Assembly (NCBI RefSeq): GCF_047777955.1
Contig: NZ_CP180537.1
Coordinates: 558,001-622,000 of the forward strand
From: Didemnitutus sp047777955
GTDB taxonomy: Bacteria; Verrucomicrobiota; Verrucomicrobiia; Opitutales; Opitutaceae
Reading direction: 5' to 3'
DNA: 64,000 bases
In this document: piece by piece, positions 28,126 through 38,707 of the stretch
How the letters are laid out: each line of letters opens with the position of its first letter
How positions within the stretch are numbered: position 1 is the stretch's first letter
The notes under the pieces: model-generated
Databases searched by the model: none
The model's input: the letters and a program-made list of their open reading frames with translations, nothing else
What the model was told of the DNA's origin: nothing
Translations under genes and position numbers: made by a program

Positions 28126-28225
28126 GGCGGCCGGCATAGCGATGTCGGCACGAAGCGGTATCACGGCGACAACCGGCTAAAACCTCAACCCAAGCCAAGC
28201 CGAGTTTCGCTGTTACCCATCCCCC

Positions 28226-31200
28226 ATGAAATCGATTCCCTCGATCATTCCGCAGCCTTCCCGGTCCCGGGCCGACAGATCGCCGTCGCGCCCGTTGCGC
28301 ACGGTGCTCGCCGCGGCGGTGCTCGCGTCCGTGCCGAGCGCCTTCGCGCAGACCGTGCCTCCCGTGCCTGAAAAACCCAAGGCCGAGGAGGAAGTCGTCC
28401 AGCTCTCCCCGTTCGAGGTCAAGGCCAGCGACGGCCAGGAGGGCTACTCCGCCGCCACCTCGCTCGCCGGCAACCGCCTCAACACCGAGTTGCGCGACAT
28501 CGGCAGCGCGGTGACGGTCGTCACCAAGGAATTCCTCCAGGACGTCGGCGCGACCGACAACAAGTCGCTGCTGCAATACACCACCGGCACCGAGGTCGGC
28601 GGCCCGCGCGGCAACTTCGCCGGCGTCGGCGACGCGGCCCAGCTCAACGAGGACACGCTCCGCCCGAACGACAACACGCGCGTGCGCGGCCTCGCCGCCG
28701 CGGACAACACCCGCGACTTCTTCCGCTCCGACATCCCGTGGAATTCCTACAACGTCGAGCGCGTGGACATGCAGCGCGGCGCCAATTCCATCCTCTTCGG
28801 CCAGGGCAGCCCCGCCGGCATCATCAACACCGGCCTGAAGACGGCGCAGTTCCGCAACTTCGGCTCGTTCGAGGCGAGCGTCGACAACTACGGCACCACG
28901 CGCGGCACGCTCGACATCAACCGCGTGCTCGTCCCGAAGGAGCTGTCGCTGCGCCTCTCGCTGCTGGCCGAGAAGGACAAGTTCCGCCAGGAGCCCGCGT
29001 TCTCCGAGGACCGCCGCGTCTACGCCGCCCTGCGCTATGAGCCGAAGGCGCTCAACCGCGACGGCACGCTCACCTCGATCAAGGCCAGCTTCGAGACCGG
29101 CAACATCGACAGCAACAACCCGCGCATGCTGCCGCCCGCCGACGCCATCACGCCCTGGTTCACCGCGCTGCATCAGGCGACTTACAACCAGTTCCAGGCC
29201 TTCGACCACCTCTCGAATCGCCCCAACCACGGCCAGTTCCGCGTCAACCTCGCGTCCACCGGCGCCGCCAATCCCGCCTACCAGCCCTGGCTCGGCACCT
29301 TCGCCTTCCCGTCCGGTCGCGGCGGCCCGACCGTCTTCATGAACGGCAGCGGCCAGACCATGATGGTGACGGACATCATCGGCGCGTTCGTGGCCGGCGG
29401 CCGCGGCGCCGACGGCAGCATCGACGGCGGCATCGCCGCCATGCCCGACAACGGCTGGGTCTCGCTCAACGGCACCGCGCAGTGGGCCATCAACGCCAAC
29501 GCCCCGTATTCCAAAGCCGGTTTGTGGAAAAACGCCCTGCTCACCGACTCCTCCGTCTTCAACTTCTACGACCAGCTCATCGACGGCGATACGAAGCGCG
29601 AGTGGCAGGACTTCAACGTCGGCAACGTCAGCCTGACGCAGACCTATTTCCACAACCGCGCCGGCGTCTCGCTGGACTTCTCGAAGGAGCGCTACGAAAA
29701 CGGCCAGAAGGCCCTGTTGCCCGGCGAAGTCCGCCTGCAGATCGACCCGATGGCGGTCTACGGCGACGGCTCGCCCGACACCGGCTTGGCCGCCAACGGC
29801 GAGCCCTACTCCAACGGCACGAAAAATCCGAACGTCGGCCGCGCCTTCGTCTCGTCCAACAACGCCTGGGGCAACCGCTCGCTGCTCAACGAGCGCGAGG
29901 CGTTCCGCGCCACCGCGTTCGCGCAGCACGACTTCAAGGAGAAGGACCACACCCTCTGGCGGCGCATCCTCGGCGTCCACACGCTCACGGGCCTGCTCGG
30001 CCGCGACAAGGTCGAGAGCGACGCCCGCACCTGGCAACGCTACGGCATCTTCGACAATTCCATCTACACGCTGGCCGGCCGTCAGGACCAGCGCTTCAAC
30101 GGCGCGCTGACGCCCGTGCAGGTCATCTACCTCGGCGACTCGCTCCTCGGCCGCTCGCTCTCCGGCGCCAACCTGCCCTCGGTCGGCGGCAACACCACCA
30201 TCGCCAACGGCGCGCTGCGCTATTTCAACTCCACCTGGAATTCCAGCGTCAACCCGGGCGATCCGTGGCAGAACGGCTTCTACCTGCCCGGCGATCCCGC
30301 CCGCAACTCCACCCAGGCCGAGAACCCGGCGAACTACGTCGGCTGGACGACGACGCAGCTCAACTTCGTCGATGCGGACGCCTCCGCCGCCAACCGCGAC
30401 CGCCTCACCACGCGCGCCTCGCTCGACAAGGCGATCACCGAATCCAAGGTCCTCGTCTGGCAAGGCAAGTGGCTCGACGACTCCCTCGTCAGCACGATCG
30501 GCTGGCGCAAGGACATCGCCAAGTCCTGGGCCTTCGACATGTCGCCGAACGATTTCCCGGTCACGGCGGACCGCGGCGCGGTCAACCTCAGCCCGGACTA
30601 CTACAAGCTTCCGGCCATCGGCCAGCGCGCCGAGGTGGACTCGAAGTCCTACAGCCTCGTCGCCCACGTCACCGAGCTGCCGTTCCTGCGTCGGGCGCTC
30701 GAGCGCCTGCCGGTGAACGTCAGCCTCTACTACAACCGCTCGACGAACTTCAAACCCGACGCCAGCCGCGTGGACATCTACGGCGAGGCGCTCGCTGCGC
30801 CCGCCGGCAAGACCGTCGATTACGGCGTCCGCTTCGAGACGAAGGACGGCCGCTACTCCCTCCGCGTGAACCGCTACGAGACGAGCAACTTCAACGCCAC
30901 CAGCACGCAGATCAACGCCGCCTCCATCGGCAACTGGATGCAGCTGACGCAGAACTACGCGAACGTCTTCCAATACAACATCCGCCCGTGGGGCTACGAC
31001 GCCACCGCGCCCGGCCAGACCGGCAGCGACAGCGACATCTTCAACGGCAACACCGGCGTCTGGGAGCCCATGCGCTACAACTTCCATTTCTTCGCCAACC
31101 GCCCGCTCCAGCCCGGCGAGATCCTCTCCGCCGACGGCGCGTGGATCGTGTCGCCCGCCCTCGAAAAGAAGATCCTGGACAACACCCGCATCTTCCAGCG

Positions 31201-32005
31201 CGCCGTCGACCCGCGCTTCTGGAAGGCGTGGCGCATCGACACCTTCGGCGACTTCGGCCCGTCGACGCACGAAGTCACCTACAGCGTGCCGACCGGCTTC
31301 GCCATCACCGAGGACAACGTCTCCAAGGGCTGGGAAATCGAGCTCGCCGCGCAGCCGAAGCCCAACTGGCGCGTCATGCTCAACGCCAGCAAGACCGACG
31401 CCCGCCGCACCAACATCGGCAACGCCAACATGCGCGAGTTCATGGCCCTCGTTGCCGCGGCGCTGAAGGTCCCGGACGGCGTCTCCAAGCTCCACCACTA
31501 CTGGGGCACCGAGGACGTCGTCACCGCCGGCAAGAACTGGTTCGACGGCGAAGGCCTCGTCGGCGCGCCCGGCAGCGAATGGCGTCTCGCCCAGCTGGTC
31601 GAAGGCACCACCGTGCCCGAGCTCCGCGAGTGGCGCGTCAACCTGATCAGCAATTACGAGCTCGAGAGCGGTCCGCTCAAGGGCGTCCACTTCGGCGGCG
31701 GCGTGCGCTACCAGAGCGCCGCGACCGCCGGCTTCCGCCCGACCGGCAATCCGAACGACCCGACGACCGTCGAGTATGATCTCGACAATCCGTTCAAGAC
31801 GCCGAGCGAGACCAACGTCGACCTCTGGGTCGGCTACAACCGGAGGCTCGCCAAGAACCTGCACTGGCACGTCCAGCTCAACGTGAAGGACGCCTTCTCC
31901 GGCAAGGAGCTGATCCCGATCACCTACCAGCCGGACGGCTCCGTGGCCGCCTACCGCATCGCCCCGACGCGGACCTTCACCCTCACCAACACGTTCACCT
32001 TCTGA
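28226..32005 (+). CDS. TonB-dependent receptor (large, glycan-uptake type)
   Basis: 1259 residues from ATG 28226. Signal peptide ending around 'SVPSAFAQ', a leader with 'EEVVQLSPFEVKAS' that may serve as TonB box region, a plug domain ('RDIGSAVTVVTKEFLQDVG', 'NVERVDMQRGANSILFGQG', 'PAGIINT'), and a long 22-strand-type barrel ending 'RTFTLTNTFTF'. The size and leader match the abundant Opitutaceae receptors that work without SusD. The gene is preceded by a class B operator and followed by a second one before pgmB, so it is probably co-regulated with the GH65/GH87 operon and imports an alpha-glucan oligosaccharide. That substrate is inferred from neighbours only. Confidence 0.9.
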   Translation: MKSIPSIIPQPSRSRADRSPSRPLRTVLAAAVLASVPSAFAQTVPPVPEKPKAEEEVVQLSPFEVKASDGQEGYSAATSLAGNRLNTELRDIGSAVTVVTKEFLQDVGATDNKSLLQYTTGTEVGGPRGNFAGVGDAAQLNEDTLRPNDNTRVRGLAAADNTRDFFRSDIPWNSYNVERVDMQRGANSILFGQGSPAGIINTGLKTAQFRNFGSFEASVDNYGTTRGTLDINRVLVPKELSLRLSLLAEKDKFRQEPAFSEDRRVYAALRYEPKALNRDGTLTSIKASFETGNIDSNNPRMLPPADAITPWFTALHQATYNQFQAFDHLSNRPNHGQFRVNLASTGAANPAYQPWLGTFAFPSGRGGPTVFMNGSGQTMMVTDIIGAFVAGGRGADGSIDGGIAAMPDNGWVSLNGTAQWAINANAPYSKAGLWKNALLTDSSVFNFYDQLIDGDTKREWQDFNVGNVSLTQTYFHNRAGVSLDFSKERYENGQKALLPGEVRLQIDPMAVYGDGSPDTGLAANGEPYSNGTKNPNVGRAFVSSNNAWGNRSLLNEREAFRATAFAQHDFKEKDHTLWRRILGVHTLTGLLGRDKVESDARTWQRYGIFDNSIYTLAGRQDQRFNGALTPVQVIYLGDSLLGRSLSGANLPSVGGNTTIANGALRYFNSTWNSSVNPGDPWQNGFYLPGDPARNSTQAENPANYVGWTTTQLNFVDADASAANRDRLTTRASLDKAITESKVLVWQGKWLDDSLVSTIGWRKDIAKSWAFDMSPNDFPVTADRGAVNLSPDYYKLPAIGQRAEVDSKSYSLVAHVTELPFLRRALERLPVNVSLYYNRSTNFKPDASRVDIYGEALAAPAGKTVDYGVRFETKDGRYSLRVNRYETSNFNATSTQINAASIGNWMQLTQNYANVFQYNIRPWGYDATAPGQTGSDSDIFNGNTGVWEPMRYNFHFFANRPLQPGEILSADGAWIVSPALEKKILDNTRIFQRAVDPRFWKAWRIDTFGDFGPSTHEVTYSVPTGFAITEDNVSKGWEIELAAQPKPNWRVMLNASKTDARRTNIGNANMREFMALVAAALKVPDGVSKLHHYWGTEDVVTAGKNWFDGEGLVGAPGSEWRLAQLVEGTTVPELREWRVNLISNYELESGPLKGVHFGGGVRYQSAATAGFRPTGNPNDPTTVEYDLDNPFKTPSETNVDLWVGYNRRLAKNLHWHVQLNVKDAFSGKELIPITYQPDGSVAAYRIAPTRTFTLTNTFTF

Positions 32006-32069
32006 TCCCGGGGAAGGGCGCGCGGCGCGTGGGTGCGCCGCGCGCGTTTACGACCCGGGTGGGCCGCTC

Positions 32070-32082
32070 CGCAACGCTTGCA
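32070..32082 (-). promoter_or_regulatory. LacI-type operator (class B) before pgmB
   Basis: Minus-strand reading TGCAAGCGTTGCG; it differs from the copy at 28113 by one base in the centre. It lies about 90 bases upstream of the GTG start of pgmB. The ATG at 32033 upstream of it would put the operator inside the coding sequence, one reason the later GTG start is preferred. Confidence 0.68.
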
Positions 32083-32170
32083 GGCCGCGTCCGTTGGCCT
32101 GTGCCGGGCGGCGTGTTTCCTCGGGCGACTTCCGGGGCGGCCTGCGCGTCCCGCCACCTCCTTCCGTTTC

Positions 32171-33000
32171 GTGAATCCGTCCTCCCAGTCCGTCCGTTCC
32201 CCGGCCGCGCCCGCCGCCGCCGGCGCGCCGCCGGCCCGGTCGTTCGACGCTGTCATCTTCGACATGGACGGCGTCGTCACCGACACCGTCGCGGTGCACG
32301 CCCTGGCCTGGAAGGAGATGTTCGACGACTACCTCCGCACCCGTGCCCGGCGGCTCGGCGGCGGGTTCGAGGAATTTTCCCCGAGCGCGATTACCGCGCC
32401 TATGTCGACGGACGGCCGCGCTACCAGGGCGTGGAGGCCTTCCTGGCTTCCCGCCACATCGCGCTGCCGGCGGGTGCGCCCGACGATGCGCCGGCGTGCG
32501 AGACGATCTGCGGCCTCGGCAACCGGAAGAACGAGCGGTTCAACCGGATCGTCGCGGCGAACGGCGCGAAAGTCTACGGCTCCACGCTCGTCCTCATCCA
32601 CGATCTGCGCGCGGCGGGCATCAGGATCGGCCTCGCCACCTCCAGCCGCAACGCCGCGCTCATCCTCGCCCAGACCCAGACCGCGCCGCTCTTCGCCACC
32701 GTGGTCGACGGCGTCGTCTCCGAGCGGCTCGGGCTCAGGGGTAAGCCGCAGCCCGACATCTTCGTCGCCGCCTGCGCCAACCTCCGCGTGCCGTGCGCCC
32801 GGGCCGTCGTGGTCGAGGACGCCGTCGCCGGCGTGCGCGCTGGGGCCGCGGGCGGCTTCGCCCTCGTGATCGGCGTCGCCCGCGAGGGCAACGCCCCGGA
32901 GCTGCGCGCCGCCGGCGCCGACCTCGTCGTGCGCGACCTGGCCGAGGTCAACCTCGCGGCGATCGACGAGCGGGTTCGCCTCAAGCGCGATTCGGTGTGA
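32171..33000 (+). CDS. pgmB: Beta-phosphoglucomutase-type HAD phosphatase (one apparent frameshift)
   Basis: Converts beta-glucose 1-phosphate, the product of GH65 phosphorylases, to glucose 6-phosphate. From GTG 32171 about 276 aa after repair. HAD motif I 'AVIFDMDGVVTDT' has the two Asp typical of beta-PGM. The cap region 'YRAYVDGRPRYQGVEAFL' binds the sugar phosphate, 'GLATSSRNAALIL' is motif II, and 'KPQPDIFVAAC' plus 'VVVEDAVAGVRAG' are motifs III/IV. The frame breaks in the C run 32379-32382: one more C joins 'GGFEEFSP' to 'ERDYRAYVD'. First gene of the pgmB-MFS-GH65-GH87 operon; the MFS gene follows by 10 bases. Confidence 0.87.
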
Positions 33001-33010
33001 GCCTCGCGCC

Positions 33011-34531
33011 ATGTCTTCCCCCATGACCCCCAAGCCCCGGCTGAATTTCTGGCAGCTCTGGAACATGAGCTTCGGCTACGTCGGCATCCAGTTCGGCTTC
33101 GCGCTCCAGAACGCGAATGTCAGCCGCATCTTCGAGACGCTCGGCGCCAAGGTGGACGAGATCCCGATCCTCTGGATCGCCGGCCCGGTCACCGGCCTGC
33201 TCGTGCAGCCGGTCGTCGGCTATATGAGCGACAAGACCTGGAACCGCCTCGGCCGCCGCAAGCCCTACTTCCTCGTCGGCGCGCTTTGCGCCTCGGCCGC
33301 GCTGCTCGTGATGCCCAACTCGCCCGCGCTCTGGTTCGCCGCCGGCATGCTCTGGATCATGGACGCCGCCATCAACATCACGATGGAGCCGATGCGCGCC
33401 TTCGTCGGCGACATGCTGCCCGACGACCAGCGCACGACCGGCTTCGCCGTGCAGACGTTTTTCATCGGCGCGAGCTCCGTCATCGGCTCGCTGCTGCCCT
33501 ACCTGCTCACGAACGTCTTCCACGTCGCCAACACCGCGCCGGAAGGACAGGTGCCGGCCTCGGTGAAGTGGTCGTTCGGCCTCGGCGGCGGCGTCTACCT
33601 CGCCGCCGTGCTCTGGACCGTGCTCCGGGTGAAGGAGTATTCGCCCGAGCAGCAGCGCGCCTTCCACGGCGAGACGGAGCCGGCGGCGGACGCTGTGCCG
33701 GACACCGTGGTGCTCGATCCTGCGCGCTACTACCGCCTCGGCGGCGCAATCGCGCTGGCCGGCGCGGTCCTCACCGCGGTGATCGCGGGGCTGCGCTGGG
33801 ACAAGGGACTCTACATCCTCTCCGGTGGCGCGATGTTCTACGGGCTGCTGCAGGTCGTCACCGCCTGGCGCTACGGCGCCGGCCGGAAGCGCGGCCTCGT
33901 CGAGCTGGTCTACGACGTGAACAACATGCCGCGCTCGATGCGCCAGCTGGCGCTGGCGCAGATGGCCACCTGGTTCGCGCTCTTCGCCTTCTTCATCTAC
34001 GCGACCGCCGCGGTCACCGAGCACCACTTCGGCAGCGCGGACCCGAAGAGCGCCGCCTACAACGCCGGCGCCAACTGGGTCGGCGTGCTCATGGCCGTCT
34101 ACAACGGCGTGGCCGCGCTCGCGGCTTTCGCGCTGCCGCCGCTGGCGCGGCGCCTCAGCCGCGTGCGCACGCACGCCGCCTGCCTCGTCGTCGGCGGGCT
34201 CGGGCTCGGCTCGATGTATTTCGTCGGCGATCCGCGGTGGCTGGTCGCCTCGATGGTCGGCCTCGGCATCGGCTGGGCCAGCCTGCTCACGCTGCCCTAC
34301 GCCATTCTCAGCAGCGTCGTGCCCTACCGGAAGATGGGCGTCTACATGGGCATGTTCAATTTCTTCATCGTCATCCCGCAGATCCTCGCCGCCGCGGTGC
34401 TCGGCCTGCTCGTGCGGACCGTCTTCCACGGGCACGCGGTCAACGCGCTCCTGCTCGGCGGCCTGTCGATGCTCGCCGCCGCAGGCCTGATGCTGCGCGT
34501 GCGCGACGAGCCGCGCGCGCCCGCGCCCTAG
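33011..34531 (+). CDS. GPH/SLC45-type sugar transporter (MFS)
   Basis: 506 residues from ATG 33011. Twelve hydrophobic segments. The loop motif 'GYMSDKTWNRLGRRKPYFLVG' and 'DAAINITMEPMRAFVGDMLP' are typical of glycoside-pentoside-hexuronide symporters and plant-sucrose-transporter-like (SLC45/SUT) proteins often annotated as maltose/sucrose carriers. Placed between beta-phosphoglucomutase and the GH65 phosphorylase, it probably brings the disaccharide across the inner membrane for phosphorolysis. It ends 6 bases before the GH65 ATG. No frameshift seen. Confidence 0.88.
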   Translation: MSSPMTPKPRLNFWQLWNMSFGYVGIQFGFALQNANVSRIFETLGAKVDEIPILWIAGPVTGLLVQPVVGYMSDKTWNRLGRRKPYFLVGALCASAALLVMPNSPALWFAAGMLWIMDAAINITMEPMRAFVGDMLPDDQRTTGFAVQTFFIGASSVIGSLLPYLLTNVFHVANTAPEGQVPASVKWSFGLGGGVYLAAVLWTVLRVKEYSPEQQRAFHGETEPAADAVPDTVVLDPARYYRLGGAIALAGAVLTAVIAGLRWDKGLYILSGGAMFYGLLQVVTAWRYGAGRKRGLVELVYDVNNMPRSMRQLALAQMATWFALFAFFIYATAAVTEHHFGSADPKSAAYNAGANWVGVLMAVYNGVAALAAFALPPLARRLSRVRTHAACLVVGGLGLGSMYFVGDPRWLVASMVGLGIGWASLLTLPYAILSSVVPYRKMGVYMGMFNFFIVIPQILAAAVLGLLVRTVFHGHAVNALLLGGLSMLAAAGLMLRVRDEPRAPAP

Positions 34532-34537
34532 CCTTTG

Positions 34538-36897
34538 ATGAATCCCCTTGGCAAGTCAGCACGACCGAGTGCGCCGGCGGCAAGGAAAGCCTCATGCGCC
34601 GGGGCAATGTGTATCAGATCGCCAACGGCTACATGGGCTGCCGCGGCACGCTCGACGAGTTCGGGCCCGACGAGGCCGTGGGCCTCACGCTCGCCGGGCT
34701 CTTCGACCAGGTCGGCTCCGCGTGGCGCGAGCCGGTGAATGCGCCCAATGGCGCCTTTACCCAGGTCGAACTCGACGGCGCGCCGGTCTCGGCCCTCGGC
34801 GCCGGCGTCGTGCAACACCGCCAGACCCTGCACTTCGCCCACGCGCTCTTCGAGCGCGAGACGCGCTTCGCCCTCGGCGGGAAGCACCTGACGCTGCACT
34901 CGACGCGCTTTCTCAGCGCCGACCAGCCGCACCTCGGCGTCGTGCGCTTCACCGTGACCTGCGATCAGGACGCGGAGCTCACGCTCCGCACCGGCATCGA
35001 CACCAACATCTGGGACCTCAACGGGCCGCACCTGCGCGACCTGGCGGCGGCGCCCGCCGGCGACGTGCTCGCCGTCGCCGGCCGCACGCACGAGCTCGGC
35101 AAGCGCGTTGCGGTCGCCGAGGCGCTGTCGACCGAGCTGGCCGGCGAGCGGCGCGAGGAACGCGGCGGGCGCCACCTGCGCGTCTTCACCGTCCGCGCCC
35201 GCGCCGGCGTGCCGGTTAGTTTCGTCAAATACTTCGCCGTCTGCACCGACAACGATGCCGCCGCACAACCGCCGCTGGCCGCCGCGATCGAAGTCGTGCG
35301 GCAGGCGCGCGCCCGGGGCCACGCCGTGTGCCTCGAACGCCATGCCGCGGCCTGGGCGGACAAATGGGCGCAAGGCGACGTGGTGATCGAGGGCGACGAC
35401 GTGGCGCAGCACGCCCTGCGCTACAGCATCCTCCAGCTGCTGATGGTCGCGCCCGTGCGCGGCAGCGCCAACTCGATCCCGGCGCGCGCGCTGTCCGGCC
35501 AAGTCTACAAGGGCGCGATCTTCTGGGACACAGAGATGTTCATGCTCCCGTTCTTCCTCCACACGTATCCGGAGAAGGCCGTCGAGCTGCTGCGCTACCG
35601 CATCCGCACGCTCGACGGCGCCCGCCGCAAGGCGCGGACCGAGGGGCCGGGCTATCGCGGCGCCTTTTACGCCTGGGAGAGCCAGGACACGGGCGACGAC
35701 GCCTGCACGTATTTCAACATCGGCGACCCGATCACCGGTCGCGAGCTGCGCACGCACTTCCGCGACAAGCAGGTCCACATCAGCGGCGATGTCGCCCTCG
35801 CGTTCTGGCAATATTTCAAGCTCACCGGCGACGACTCGCTACTCCTCGATGGCGGCGCCGAAGTCATCCTCGAGTGCGCGCGGTTCTACTACTCGTATGC
35901 GCACTACCGGCCGGACCTCGGGCGCTACGAGATCCTCGATGTCGTCGGCCCCGACGAATACCACGAGCGCGTCAACAACAACGCCTTCACCAACGCCGTC
36001 GCCCGCGAGACCTTCGCCGTCGCGAACGCCGCCGTGGAGCACCTGCGCCGGCACCATCCGGCGGCGCTGCGGACGTTGTTGGAAAAGCTCGCGATCGCGG
36101 ACGAACTGCCGGGTTTCGTCGACGTGGCCGCGCGGCTCCATCTGCCGGCGCCCGATCCGACGACGGGCGTGATCGAGCAGTTCGACGGTTACTTCAAGCT
36201 GCGCGAGGCCTCGGTCGAGGAGTTGCGCGCCCGGATGGTCCACCCCAACGAGTATCTCGGCGCCGGGCAGGGGCTCGCCGTGCCGACGAAGATCATCAAG
36301 CAGGCCGACGTCGTGATGATGCTGAACCTGTTCAAGGCGCGCTACCCGGCGGAGGTGAAGCGCGCCAACTGGCGCTACTACGAGCCGCGCACCGAGCACG
36401 GCTCGAGCCTCAGCGCCTGCGCCTACGCGATGGTCGCGACGGAGATCGGCGACCTCGAGTCCGCCTACCGCTATTTCCTCAAGACCGCGACGATCGACCT
36501 CCAGGCGGCCTACAAGATTTATGTCGGCACCGTCTTCATGGGCGGCTCGCACCCGGCGGCCAACGGCGGCGCGTGGATGACCGCCGTGCTCGGCTTCGGC
36601 GGCGTGCAGGCCGACGAGCACGGTATCTGCATCGCGCCGCGCCTGCCCGCGGCGTGGCGCCGCCTGGAATTCGGCCTGACCTGGCGCGGCGACCGCTTCC
36701 GCGTGCGCATTGAGGCGGCGACGGTGACGGTCACCGCCGCCGCGGCCAACCGCGCCGCCCGCGCCTTCGCGGTCGCCGGCGAGAGCTTCGACTGCCGTCC
36801 GGGCGAGTCGCGCGTCGTGAAACGCGCGCCGGACGGGGCGATGCTTGCTCCGGGCCAGCCGTGCCGCGACGCTGCCGCGCTCCCCTCGAATCCATGA
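34538..36897 (+). CDS. GH65 disaccharide phosphorylase (maltose/kojibiose/nigerose type; apparent frameshift at the start)
   Basis: About 786 aa. Inverting phosphorylase that splits an alpha-glucosyl disaccharide with phosphate to beta-glucose 1-phosphate and glucose. Signatures: 'RRGNVYQIANGYMGCRGTL' at the N-terminus, 'GAIFWDTEMFMLPF', the general-acid Glu in 'VVGPDEYHERVNNNAFTN' (about residue 473), and 'TKIIKQADVVMM'. The N-terminus is intact only if one C is added to the run 34544-34547, which gives 'MNPPWQVSTTEC'; without it the frame lacks a start codon. It overlaps the GH87-like gene by ATGA. Linkage specificity cannot be read off by eye; the neighbour suggests alpha-1,3 (nigerose). 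Confidence 0.88.
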
Positions 36898-38645
36898 ACC
36901 GGTCACGCTTGTCCCCGCTCCCGCTTCTCCTCGCGCTGGCGACGCTGACGCCGGCCGCCCTGGCCGCGAGCGCCGCCAGGATCGGCGCCGACATCCCGTG
37001 GACGACGGTCGAAGCCGAGGACATGCGGACCACCGGCACCGTGCTCGGCCCCGTTTACGCCCCGCATCGCGTTGAGATGGAGTCTTCCGGCCAGCGCTGC
37101 GTGAAGCTCGCGCAGGCGGGCCAGCAGCTGGAGTTTGCCGCGCCGATCGCATGCGACGCCCTCGTCGTGCGCTATCACCTGCCCGACGCCCCGGGCGGCG
37201 GCGGCCGTGTCTCGAGCGTCACGCTGTCGGTCAACGGCAGGAAGGTGCGCGAACTCGCGCTCAGCTCGCGCCAGCAGTGGCTCTACGGCGCGTATCCGTT
37301 TTCGAACGACCCGCGCCAGGGTAAGCCGCGGAATTTCTACGACGAACTGCGGGTGAAGGGCATCGCCATCGCCCGCGGCGATGTCGTGCGCCTGAGCAAG
37401 ACCGCGAGCGACGGCGTCGATTGCGTGATCGACCTTGTCGACCTCGAGGTCGTGCCGCCCGCCGTGGTGCGGCCGGCTGGGTCGCTCGCGGTGTCCGACT
37501 TCGGCGCGGGTGGTCAAGGCGTCACGGACGACACCGCGGCGCTCCGTCGCGCCATCGCCGCCGCACGGCAGCGGGGCGGCGGCATCGTCTGGGTGCCCGC
37601 CGGCGACTACCGGATCACCGGCGACATCGTGGTGCCGTCCGGCGTCACGGTGCAGGGCGCGGGCATGTGGCACACGACGTTCGTCGGCGATCCCGCGCTC
37701 TACGGCGATGCCGCGCGACGCGTGCGGTTCAAGCTGGCCGGCGCGAACGTGCACGTGGCGGACTTCGCCATCGTCGGCGCCCTGAATTACCGCAACGACG
37801 GCGAGGAAAACGACGGCATCGTCGGCACCGGCTGCCGCGACGCCTCCATCTCCCGCCTCTGGATCGAGCACACCAAGGCCGGCGCGTGGATCTACAACGG
37901 CGTGGCGCTCGTCATCGACGGCTGCCGTTTCCGCAACCTGCTGGCCGACGGCGTCAACCTCTGCGTGGGCACGACGCGCTCCGTCGTCCAGAACTGCACC
38001 GCGCGCGGCACGGGCGACGATTGCTACGCGATCTGGCCGGTGCCGTCGGACCAGGGCCACGTCGAGGGCGCCGAGAAGCCCGGCCACAACGTCATCCGCC
38101 GCTGCACCGGCCAGCTGCCCTTCCTCGCCAACGGCGGCTCGCTCTACGGCGGCGCCGCCAACCGCATCGAGGATTGCCTGTTCACCGACATCACGACCGG
38201 TTGCGGCATTTTGATCAGCACGACCTTCCCGACCTCCGACGAAGCCGGCCGGGTCGACAACAACTTCAGCGGCGAGACCGTCGTGCAGAATTGCCGCCTC
38301 GTCCGTTGCGGCGGCTACGATCACGCGTGGGCGTGGCGCAGCGCGGTCCAGCTCTGCCTCGACCGGCGGAGCATCGCCGACGTGCGCCTGCGCGACCTGA
38401 ACATTCGCGACAGTCTGTCGGAGGCGTTCTCCGTCGTCGCGCCCGGCCGCGCGCAGGGGCAGGGGACGCTCGCCGACACCCGACTGGAAAACGTTGTGAT
38501 CGCCGGCGTCGCGCTCGGCGCCCCCGGCCGCCCCGCGGTCTGGATTCGCGGCGATGCGGCGGGCGGCCTGAGCCACACCGCCTCGGTGCTGGGCGAAATC
38601 CGCAACGAGTCCGCCGACTTCGCCCTCCGCGCCGAGCCACGCTGA
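36894..38645 (+). CDS. Secreted beta-helix glucanase, GH87-like (alpha-1,3-glucanase/mycodextranase)
   Basis: 583 residues from ATG 36894, coupled by ATGA to GH65. Signal peptide ('LLLALATLTPAALA'), then a carbohydrate-binding-like domain opening 'IGADIPWTTVEAEDM' (about 26-190), then a right-handed parallel beta-helix beginning 'VSDFGAGGQGVTDDTAALRR'. The N-terminal domain plus helix layout and the phrases 'SRQQWLYG' and 'VDLVDLEVVP'-like wording match bacterial GH87 and mycodextranase-like proteins as I remember them. The acidic pair in 'GTGDDCYAIW' (about residues 376-377) fits the GH87 catalytic Asp pair. GH87 cuts alpha-1,3-glucan or nigeran. A GH28-like pectinase is the main alternative. 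Confidence 0.68.
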   Translation: MNRSRLSPLPLLLALATLTPAALAASAARIGADIPWTTVEAEDMRTTGTVLGPVYAPHRVEMESSGQRCVKLAQAGQQLEFAAPIACDALVVRYHLPDAPGGGGRVSSVTLSVNGRKVRELALSSRQQWLYGAYPFSNDPRQGKPRNFYDELRVKGIAIARGDVVRLSKTASDGVDCVIDLVDLEVVPPAVVRPAGSLAVSDFGAGGQGVTDDTAALRRAIAAARQRGGGIVWVPAGDYRITGDIVVPSGVTVQGAGMWHTTFVGDPALYGDAARRVRFKLAGANVHVADFAIVGALNYRNDGEENDGIVGTGCRDASISRLWIEHTKAGAWIYNGVALVIDGCRFRNLLADGVNLCVGTTRSVVQNCTARGTGDDCYAIWPVPSDQGHVEGAEKPGHNVIRRCTGQLPFLANGGSLYGGAANRIEDCLFTDITTGCGILISTTFPTSDEAGRVDNNFSGETVVQNCRLVRCGGYDHAWAWRSAVQLCLDRRSIADVRLRDLNIRDSLSEAFSVVAPGRAQGQGTLADTRLENVVIAGVALGAPGRPAVWIRGDAAGGLSHTASVLGEIRNESADFALRAEPR

Positions 38646-38707
38646 CAGTTGGGCCGTGGCGGCGGCAAACGCCCATTCCAACCCAGAATGCCCGGGCCGG
38701 GTTCCGT

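Noticed and set aside
24049..28164. Very long minus-strand open frame antisense to the acyl-CoA dehydrogenase and GH95 genes
   Set aside because: Its translation is Arg/Ala/Gly-rich without any family, while the plus strand encodes two clear enzymes. GC-rich codon use removes antisense stops. The same applies to antisense frames at 27647-31870 and 52411-55395.
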